DNA from: an uncultured Acidimicrobiaceae bacterium
Lineage (GTDB): Bacteria; Actinomycetota; Acidimicrobiia; Acidimicrobiales; MedAcidi-G1
Assembly: GCA_913054115.1 (NCBI GenBank)
Contig: CAJXIS010000027.1
Span: 1 to 12,162, forward strand
DNA length: 12,162 bases
Direction: 5' to 3'
A model generated the notes under the pieces. The model saw only the letters and a program-made list of their open reading frames with translations, searched no databases and had not been told where the DNA came from. Both the position numbers and the translations under genes were made by a program. Positions 7,234 to 12,162 of this stretch are shown in pieces (positions within the stretch are counted from its first letter, which is position 1; each line of letters starts with the position of its first letter).

Positions 7234-7344
7234 GATGGAGGAACCCCATAGGTGGGGACACGAGCGCACGCCCCCACGCACACCCCCCCTGACCCGAACA
7301 GCCGGGCGATGGAGGAACCCCATAGGTGGGGACACGAGTGCACG
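7234..7344. repeat. pair of 37-bp direct repeats (7234-7270 and 7308-7344)
   Basis: Both copies begin GATGGAGGAACCCCATAGGT and end GCACG, with one mismatch over 37 bp (C7265 against T7339). They are separated by 37 bp of unrelated, C-rich sequence (7271-7307). Each copy contains a small hairpin, CCCCA-TAGG-TGGGG. They lie in the 275-bp gap (7143-7417) between the oxygenase-like gene and pdtaS, both on the minus strand, so they would be in the upstream region of pdtaS. No T-tract follows the hairpin, so an intrinsic terminator is not supported. Otherwise I see no gene in this gap. Confidence 0.92.
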
Positions 7345-7417
7345 AGCCACCGTCACCGCTCCATGTATGGACATCGCCGTGGGTTCCGCAGACGTACGGG
7401 CGGCGAATCGGAAGCCG

Positions 7418-8401
7418 TCAGTCGGAGCGGTAGCCGCTCCAACGGGCGGCCAGGGCACTACGGAACCCCGTGTCGGTCAGGGCATCGGCGACGTCCGCCG
7501 GCGACGGTGCATCCAACTCGGCGGTCAGGACTCGTACGGCTTCAGCCACCGTCAACCCGCCACCGGCCTCAGCGGCCGTCCGGGTTGCGTCGTCGGCGTA
7601 GACCTTGGCCTTCCACGACAACGAGAGGCGCACCTCGTCGTCCGTGTACTCCGCCAGGGTCGCACCGGCCTCGATGACCGACCAGGCACCCTCCACATGG
7701 TCGAGGGTGGTGTCGATGGTCAGGCCGGTCGGCGGCCGCGCTCCGGCGGGGCCGATGCGTTCCACCTGGTGGTGCATGAAGTCGTTGTCACCCACGACTG
7801 CGGTGTTCCACATGTTCTCGTGACGGATGCTGTCGGCCTCACGACCGTTGGGCCAATAGCGGAAGAAGCCCCTTTCTCCGGTGTGAAACCAGGCGACCGC
7901 GGTGGCGACCGAGATGCGGGCATCCTCGAACAGACCCGACGAACCCATGGCCTGCAGCAACCACCCGGGTGCGTTGGTTCGATCGACGCCCACGAACTCG
8001 GCGATGTCGATATGCGAGAAGCCCTGACTGGGCATGGGGGTGGAGAGGTTCACGTACACCTGCTCGGGCACCACCACCTCGGCGTCGAACATGCGGTGCG
8101 CTGCCTCGATGAAACGCGGATGGTCGAGCAGGTCCGACGCAGCCTCGATCAACGCCTGCCCACCGACCGCCCAGTCTCCCCGCCACGTCGGACCCACCAG
8201 GCCGGCCGGCACGTCGGCGCTGGTGCGGGAGGAGCCGTCAGCGGCGGTGTCGGCGGGCTGTCCGGTCACCAGGTACCGGGCCGGCATGAAGTAGGGACCG
8301 TGGGCTCGGGCCAGGTCGCGGATGCGGGCCGGATCGGCAACCACACCGTCGATCGGCTCCGGCTCCAGACAGCCGTTGGGGCGCTTGACGCGGGTTGTCA
8401 C
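7418..8401 (-). CDS. uncharacterised protein, possible Fe(II)/2-oxoglutarate oxygenase-like fold
   Basis: 327 residues, soluble, no signal peptide. I do not recognise a named family. Seen: a QVYVNLSTPMPSQGFSHIDI stretch (115-134) giving an HxD pair (His130, Asp132), a hydrophobic core ISVATAVAWFHTGERGFFRYWP (163-184), NTAVVGDNDFMHHQVERIG (199-217) with a distal His210/211, and EVRLSLSWKAKV (256-267) with Arg259. An HxD...H facial triad followed by an arginine on a later strand is the arrangement of Fe(II)/2-oxoglutarate-dependent oxygenases, but the spacing alone does not prove it. The start is GTG at 8399-8401 with GTAGGG seven bases upstream. It follows the DUF3107 gene after 106 bp on the same strand and precedes the 37-bp repeat pair. 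Codon use matches its neighbours. The gene call is firm; the function is a suggestion only. Confidence 0.8.
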   Translation of the reverse strand: MTTRVKRPNGCLEPEPIDGVVADPARIRDLARAHGPYFMPARYLVTGQPADTAADGSSRTSADVPAGLVGPTWRGDWAVGGQALIEAASDLLDHPRFIEAAHRMFDAEVVVPEQVYVNLSTPMPSQGFSHIDIAEFVGVDRTNAPGWLLQAMGSSGLFEDARISVATAVAWFHTGERGFFRYWPNGREADSIRHENMWNTAVVGDNDFMHHQVERIGPAGARPPTGLTIDTTLDHVEGAWSVIEAGATLAEYTDDEVRLSLSWKAKVYADDATRTAAEAGGGLTVAEAVRVLTAELDAPSPADVADALTDTGFRSALAARWSGYRSD

Positions 8402-8507
8402 ATGCGAACCCTACGTGTGCGGACCAAGCGTCGATGTCGCTCGTGAGGAGTGGCGACCACCAGGCGGAGAGCCGGTCGCGACCAGCTTCGCCAATGCGCC
8501 GGCCGGC

Positions 8508-8735
8508 TCAGCTGAAGCCGAAGGGCTTGGTGCCGTCGCCGGGGTCGATGTCGACGTAGGCGACCTTGTCGGCCGGGACGCCGACGATGCGACCCTTGGC
8601 GTCGGTGAGCCAGAGGACGGACCCGTCGGCGATCGCCGCCTCGACGTCGGCCTTCAGGGCTGCGCCGTCCGTGTCATCGGGCAGTTCGAGGGCGAGTTCC
8701 TTGGCGGTGTTGACGACGCCGATGCGGATGTCCAT
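8508..8735 (-). CDS. DUF3107 small protein
   Basis: 75 residues. The N-terminus MDIRIGVVNTAKELALELPD, middle DGSVLWLTDAKGRIVGVPAD and end KVAYVDID followed by GFS match the actinobacterial DUF3107 family, of which M. tuberculosis Rv3208A (TB9.4) is a member; function is unknown. Its pattern suggests a single small alpha/beta domain, with no cysteines and no membrane segment. The ATG at 8733-8735 has AGAAAGGC eight bases upstream. It lies 45 bp downstream of mrp on the same strand, so the two are probably co-transcribed. Confidence 0.9.
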   Translation of the reverse strand: MDIRIGVVNTAKELALELPDDTDGAALKADVEAAIADGSVLWLTDAKGRIVGVPADKVAYVDIDPGDGTKPFGFS

Positions 8736-8780
8736 GTGGTACGCCTTTCTTGGGGAGGCTGCTCTTGGGGGCTGCGTGCG

Positions 8781-9938
8781 CTACGAGAGCAGCTTGAGTT
8801 CGGGGTGGGCGCGCTTGGAGGGCTTCATCTCCTCGTCGAGCACCCGGGCCATCTCGGCGAACAGGGCACCTGCCTCGGTCTCCGGATGGGCAGCGACGGG
8901 GTTGCCGGTGTCGGAGCCCTCGCGGAGTTCGGGGATGAGCGGTATCTGGCCGATGAACCGCACGCCGAGCTGTTCGGCGAGTTCGGCGCCGCCCCCTGAG
9001 CCGAACAGTTCGTAGCGGGTGCCGTCGTCGCCGGTGAACCAGGACATGTTCTCGATGACGCCCCTGACGGTGATGCGCACCTTCTCTGCCATGTAGGCGG
9101 CCCGCTGCGCCACCTTCTGGGCGACCGGCTGCGGCGTCGTGACGATGTACATTTCGGCGGTGGGCAGGAAGCCGGCCAGCGATATCGAGATGTCGCCGGT
9201 GCCGGGGGGCAGGTCGACCAGCAGGTAGTCGGGCTCGTCCCAGTAGACGTCGGTGAGGAACTGCTCGAGTGCCTTGTGGAGCATCGGGCCCCGCCAGATG
9301 ACGGGCTGGTCCTCGTCGGCGAAGAATCCCATCGAGATGCAGCGCACGCCATGGGCCTCGGGTGGGATGAGCATCTCGTCGATGACCACGGGTGGCTGGT
9401 TGGCGCCGAGCATGCGTGGGATCGAGAAGCCCCAGACGTCGGCATCGATGACAGCCACGTCGCGGCCCCGCTGGGCCAGTGCCACGGCCAGGTTCGTGGT
9501 GACCGACGACTTGCCGACGCCGCCCTTGCCGGAGGCGATGAGCAGTACCCGGGTGCGGCTGCCGGCCTTGCCGAACGGGATCTCGCGGCCCTCGGAGTGC
9601 CCGTGGGTGGGGTTGGTGCCTGCGGTGGCGGCCGGGTTGCCGTGGACCATCGTGCGCACTGCCTCGCGCTGCTCGTCGGTCATGACCGTGAACTCGACGG
9701 CCACCGAACCGACACCGTCGAGCGGGGCGACGGCCTCGCTGACGGAGCGCTGGATCTCGGCCTTGAGGGGGCAGCCGGGCACCGTGAGGGCGATGGTGAC
9801 ACCCACCGTGCCGCCGTCGATGGCGATGTCCGCGACCATGCCGAGATCGACGATGCTGCGGCGCAACTCGGGGTCCTGAACGGGCCGGAGCGCCTCGGTG
9901 ACCTGGGCCTCTGTGACCTGGGAATCGGTGACAGTCAT
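8781..9938 (-). CDS. mrp: Mrp/ApbC family iron-sulfur cluster carrier ATPase
   Basis: 385 residues. Mrp/NBP35-type P-loop ATPases bind and transfer Fe-S clusters in the cytosol. Seen: an N-terminal MIP18/DUF59 domain (about 5-90) with DPELRRSIVDLGMV (22-35) and its conserved Cys56 in PGCPLKAEI; a His/Gly-rich linker (100-128); the deviant Walker A GKGGVGKSS (137-145); DADVWGFSIPRMLG (165-178); WRGPML (215-220); DLPPGTGD (242-249); PQPVAQKVAQRAAYM (269-283); and ENMSWF (296-301) before LFGSGGGAELAEQLG. The CxxC seen in many Mrp proteins after ENMS is absent (FTGDDGTRYELFG), as I recall for actinobacterial members. The frame is open far upstream to 10844, but the ATG at 9936-9938 has AGGA five bases before it and begins the DUF59 domain. 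Divergent from the SufR-like gene. Confidence 0.95.
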   Translation of the reverse strand: MTVTDSQVTEAQVTEALRPVQDPELRRSIVDLGMVADIAIDGGTVGVTIALTVPGCPLKAEIQRSVSEAVAPLDGVGSVAVEFTVMTDEQREAVRTMVHGNPAATAGTNPTHGHSEGREIPFGKAGSRTRVLLIASGKGGVGKSSVTTNLAVALAQRGRDVAVIDADVWGFSIPRMLGANQPPVVIDEMLIPPEAHGVRCISMGFFADEDQPVIWRGPMLHKALEQFLTDVYWDEPDYLLVDLPPGTGDISISLAGFLPTAEMYIVTTPQPVAQKVAQRAAYMAEKVRITVRGVIENMSWFTGDDGTRYELFGSGGGAELAEQLGVRFIGQIPLIPELREGSDTGNPVAAHPETEAGALFAEMARVLDEEMKPSKRAHPELKLLS

Positions 9939-9951
9939 GGGGATCCTGGGG

Positions 9952-9961
9952 CTCGATCGAG
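9952..9961. promoter_or_regulatory. 10-bp perfect palindrome between mrp and the regulator
   Basis: CTCGATCGAG lies 13 bp upstream of the mrp start, within the 96-bp divergent gap. It could be an operator or part of the mrp leader. No consensus is recognised and such a palindrome may occur by chance. Confidence 0.25.
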
Positions 9962-10019
9962 GGAGTTCAGTGGGTTTCCGGGGGCGCCGGTCCTTCATCG
10001 GAAGGCAGGTCGCCGGGTT

Positions 10020-10035
10020 CGGTAGGCTAACCGGG
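10020..10035 (+). promoter_or_regulatory. putative leaderless promoter (TAGGCT) with overlapping inverted repeat
   Basis: TAGGCT at 10023-10028 fits the actinobacterial -10 pattern TANNNT and ends six bases before the GTG at 10035, so transcription would begin at or near the start codon. CGGT (10020-10023) and ACCG (10030-10033) form an inverted repeat with a six-base centre spanning this -10. From memory, cyanobacterial SufR operators share this geometry (CAAC-N6-GTTG), although the bases differ. No clear -35 is seen, and TAGG could instead act as a weak ribosome site. Confidence 0.4.
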
Positions 10036-10754
10036 TGGATGGGGCACCCCTCACGCCAAGCGAGTTCGGCGCAGCGGTCACGGCGATCACCAACGCCTTC
10101 GGTGATCCGACGCGACGCGACATCTATCTGCACGCACGCGAGGCGGCTGCCGGCTTGACCGCTGCCGAGGCTGCCGACCGCTTCGACCTGCACCCCAACG
10201 TGGCCCGCCACCACCTCGACAAGTTGGCATCGGGCGGCTACCTCGAGGTCGTCGTCGAGCGGCCGGAGGGCGCCTCCGCCGGCAGGCCGTCCAAGCACTA
10301 CCGGGTGGCCGATCCCGGCACGCCCCTCGAGTTGCCCATCCGCCAGGACACGGTGCTGATCGGGCTGCTGGGCCGGGCGCTGGCCCTGCTGCCATCCGAC
10401 CAGGCCGAGGCGATGGCCGAGGAGGTGGGTGCCGAGGTGGGTCGCTCGATGGCCGAGTCCATCGGTGCCGACGAGGTGCACAAGTCGTTCCAGTCGGCCA
10501 TGTACGCCGTGGCCGACGCCCTCACCGCCCACGGCTTCGCCGCCAGGGCCGAGCGCACCGGTGGCAACCAGCTGCGCATCGTCTCCGAGCACTGCCCGTT
10601 CGGCGGTGCCCCCATCGAGCATCCCGTGATCTGTGCCGTCGACCGGGGCCTCGTGCGGGGGATGCTCGGCGCCCTCTACGGCGAAGCCGAGACCGACCTG
10701 TCGGCATCGCTCCCGATGGGCGACAGCGTCTGCATCACCGAAGTCACCGTGTGA
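10035..10754 (+). CDS. SufR-like winged-helix transcriptional regulator with C-terminal Fe-S cysteines
   Basis: 239 residues. The N-terminal winged helix (about 10-92) has AFGDPTRRDIYLHAREA (21-37), a recognition region DLHPNVARHHLDKLASGGYL (51-70) and the wing GRPSKHYRV (83-91). The C-terminal part has HCPFGGAPIEHPVICAVDRG (186-205) and GDSVC (229-233), giving Cys187-x12-Cys200 and Cys233. The HCP...HP..C...GD..C layout is that of SufR-type regulators, which bind an Fe-S cluster and repress Fe-S assembly genes. Only three cysteines are present in this region, so a fourth ligand would come from elsewhere or be absent. The GTG at 10035 is chosen because the frame follows the promoter directly. 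It diverges from mrp and sits 50 bp upstream of a cysteine desulfurase, which supports a role in Fe-S control; the exact targets are inferred. Confidence 0.88.
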   Translation: MDGAPLTPSEFGAAVTAITNAFGDPTRRDIYLHAREAAAGLTAAEAADRFDLHPNVARHHLDKLASGGYLEVVVERPEGASAGRPSKHYRVADPGTPLELPIRQDTVLIGLLGRALALLPSDQAEAMAEEVGAEVGRSMAESIGADEVHKSFQSAMYAVADALTAHGFAARAERTGGNQLRIVSEHCPFGGAPIEHPVICAVDRGLVRGMLGALYGEAETDLSASLPMGDSVCITEVTV

Positions 10755-10804
10755 GCGCCGGATTTCTCCTCCGCTGACCGGGTTGTCCCGGGCACCCGGC
10801 ACCC

Positions 10805-11920
10805 ATGCCTCGCCACTACCTCGACCACGCATCGACTTCACCACTGCGACCTGCCGCCCGTGACGCCCTGACGGCCGCCCTCGCCCTCAACGCCGATCCT
10901 GGACGCATCCACGAGGAGGCACTGGCCGCCCGCCACGCCGTCGAGGTGGCCCGCCAGCAGGTGGCCGACCTGCTCGGCGCCCGCAGCCGGGAGGTGGTGT
11001 TCACCTCGGGGGCGACCGAGTCGATCGCCATGGCCTGCCACGGAGCGGCGCGCAAGGACCACCGCCGTGGCTCGGTGCTGGCCGCCGTCGAGCACTCGGC
11101 GGTGCGGCACTGTGCCGACCGGGAGGGTCCGGTGGCCGTGGTCGGCGTCGACCGGCGCGGCCGGGTCGATCCCGACGAACTGCTGGCCGCCATCGGAGAC
11201 GACACGGCGGTCGTGCACCTGCAGTGGGGCAACCACGAGGTCGGCACCTGCCACGACCTCGAACCGGTGGTCGCCGCCTGCCGGGAGCGCAACGTGCTGG
11301 TCCACGTCGACGCCGCCCAGGCCGTCGGCCGGGTGCCGGTCGACTTCGGGGCGCTGGGCTGCGACCTGCTTTCGGTGAGCGCCCACAAGTTCGGCGGACC
11401 CCCCGGCGTCGGTGCCCTGCTGGTGCGTCGGGGCCTGCGGCTCGATCCCCTGCTGCTCGGCGGCGACCAGGAGCGGGCCCGAAGGGCCGGCCTCGAAAAC
11501 GTCCCGGCCGTGGTCGGGTTCGGCGCCGCCTGCGAGGCGCTGGGCAACGGCGTGCTCGCCGACGAGGAGGCCGACTCGCGGCGTCTCACGGACCGGTTGG
11601 CCGAGGGGCTGGCCGCCCTCGAAGGGGTCGAGCGCTACGGCGACCCCGACCGGAGGCTCCCCCACCTGGTGTGCGTCGGGATCACCGACATCGAGCCCCA
11701 GGCCGTTCTGCTGGGCCTCGACCGGGCCGGTGTGGCCGCCCACTCGGGCAGCGCCTGCGCCTCCGAGGGGCTGGAGCCCTCGCCGGTGCTCGAGGCCATG
11801 GGCGTCGATGCCCACCGGTCGTTGCGCCTCTCCGTCGGCTGGAACACGACCGACGTCGATGTGGACGCCGCCATCGACGCCCTGCCCGGGATCCTCGCTG
11901 GCCTCCGGGCCCTGCGTTGA
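10805..11920 (+). CDS. class I cysteine desulfurase (NifS/IscS type)
   Basis: 371 residues. A PLP enzyme that removes sulfur from cysteine, leaving alanine and an enzyme persulfide used for Fe-S clusters or tRNA thiolation. Seen: YLDHASTSPLRPAA (5-18), FTSGATESIAMA (66-77), EHSAV (96-100, His97 over the PLP ring), WGNHEVGT (141-148, in place of the common NNExGT), HVDAAQAVG (167-175, Asp169 and Gln172), SVSAHKFGGPPGVGAL (190-205, PLP Lys195), and the catalytic Cys318 in SGSACASEGLEPSPVL (314-329). The long loop around Cys318 places it in class I. The start is ATG 10805; no strong ribosome site precedes it. It follows the SufR-like gene by 50 bp and is followed by an overlapping or adjacent histidine phosphatase gene. 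Whether it serves general Fe-S assembly or a tRNA thiolase is not decided by the window. Confidence 0.95.
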   Translation: MPRHYLDHASTSPLRPAARDALTAALALNADPGRIHEEALAARHAVEVARQQVADLLGARSREVVFTSGATESIAMACHGAARKDHRRGSVLAAVEHSAVRHCADREGPVAVVGVDRRGRVDPDELLAAIGDDTAVVHLQWGNHEVGTCHDLEPVVAACRERNVLVHVDAAQAVGRVPVDFGALGCDLLSVSAHKFGGPPGVGALLVRRGLRLDPLLLGGDQERARRAGLENVPAVVGFGAACEALGNGVLADEEADSRRLTDRLAEGLAALEGVERYGDPDRRLPHLVCVGITDIEPQAVLLGLDRAGVAAHSGSACASEGLEPSPVLEAMGVDAHRSLRLSVGWNTTDVDVDAAIDALPGILAGLRALR

Positions 11921-12162
11921 ACACCGTTCCCTCCGTGATCCTCCTTGTCCGACATGCCTCGGCAGGCGACCGCTACCGCTGGTGGGGCGACGATGTGGAC
12001 CGCCCCCTCGACGAGCGGGGCCGGGCCCAGGCCGATGCCCTTGCCGACGCGTACGGCGATGCGCCCCTGACCGCGCTCCTCACCAGCCGGGCCGTGCGCT
12101 GCCAACAGACGGTCGGCCCACTGGCCCAACGGGCGGGGGCCGACCTGTCGGTTCACAAGGCC
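11917..12162 (+). CDS. histidine phosphatase family protein (SixA-like), 5' part, cut by window end
   Basis: 82 codons to the window edge. Seen: VILLVRHASAGDR, containing the RH motif whose histidine is phosphorylated in the phosphoglycerate-mutase-like family, then DRPLDERGRAQADALADAY and LLTSRAVRCQQTVGPLA, a layout typical of SixA-like phosphohistidine phosphatases and the phosphatase domain of some MutT proteins. The TTG at 11917-11919 would overlap the desulfurase stop by two bases; the in-frame GTG at 11935-11937 starts directly at VILLVRH and is equally plausible. Neither has a clear ribosome site. Close spacing suggests co-transcription with the desulfurase. Substrate unknown; the C-terminal half lies outside the window. 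Confidence 0.85.
   Translation, partial: MNTVPSVILLVRHASAGDRYRWWGDDVDRPLDERGRAQADALADAYGDAPLTALLTSRAVRCQQTVGPLAQRAGADLSVHKA

Noticed and set aside
7166..8446. Plus-strand open frame (426 codons) over the oxygenase-like gene and the repeat pair
   Set aside because: No recognisable motif; the minus-strand frame has better start, ribosome site and protein-like composition.
8453..8479. GCGACC/GGTCGC inverted repeat between the DUF3107 and oxygenase-like genes
   Set aside because: Six-base arms with a long loop and no T-tract; insufficient for a terminator call.
10778..10791. CCGGG-TTGT-CCCGG hairpin between the regulator and desulfurase as a terminator
   Set aside because: Only five base pairs and no T-tract; more likely chance in GC-rich DNA, and the genes appear co-transcribed.
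9939..10844. N-terminal extension of Mrp reaching to 10844
   Set aside because: It lies antisense to the SufR-like gene, is His/Gly-rich without a domain, and the internal ATG has a ribosome site and starts the DUF59 domain.

Overview
The window is about 70% G+C with strongly G/C-ending codons. Its gene content is typical of a high-GC actinobacterium: electron-transfer flavoprotein genes, a PdtaS-type sensor kinase, a small DUF3107 protein and an Mrp ATPase without a CxxC motif. Inference: an uncultured Acidimicrobiia-like actinobacterium is a reasonable guess, but the sequence does not prove it.

Left part (1-3742). Bases 1-129 hold nothing I can support. Then, on the minus strand and downstream of etfB-etfA (2312-555), lies a small gene for a membrane-anchored cysteine-rich protein (479-130). 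It is broken by a tandem array of three 67-bp repeats. Divergent from etfB is a serine hydrolase of the beta-lactamase / 6-aminohexanoate-dimer hydrolase type. That hydrolase carries a short internal segment with quite different codon use.

Middle part (3743-8507). A diacylglycerol-kinase-family gene (+) converges on a glycerophosphodiester phosphodiesterase gene (-), which lies just downstream of the PdtaS-like kinase gene (-). Two perfect 36-bp direct repeats sit where the first two genes meet, and one of them supplies the kinase stop codon. A second, different pair of 37-bp repeats lies upstream of pdtaS, beyond which is a gene for an uncharacterised protein with Fe(II)/2-oxoglutarate-oxygenase-like residues.

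Right part (8508-12162). This is an iron-sulfur cluster locus. On the minus strand are mrp and a DUF3107 gene. Diverging from mrp are a SufR-like regulator with C-terminal cysteines, a class I cysteine desulfurase, and the start of a SixA-type histidine phosphatase cut by the window edge. The regulator's start suggests a leaderless transcript with a possible operator over its -10 element. The likely logic is that the regulator senses Fe-S status and adjusts sulfur mobilisation (desulfurase) and cluster carrying (Mrp), which ETF partner enzymes and other Fe-S proteins need.

The most unusual material is the set of short direct repeats (periods 67, 66 and 74 bp) at three loci, two of which alter coding sequences, plus the possible insertion inside the hydrolase. 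I found no CRISPR-Cas system, transposase, rRNA or tRNA.
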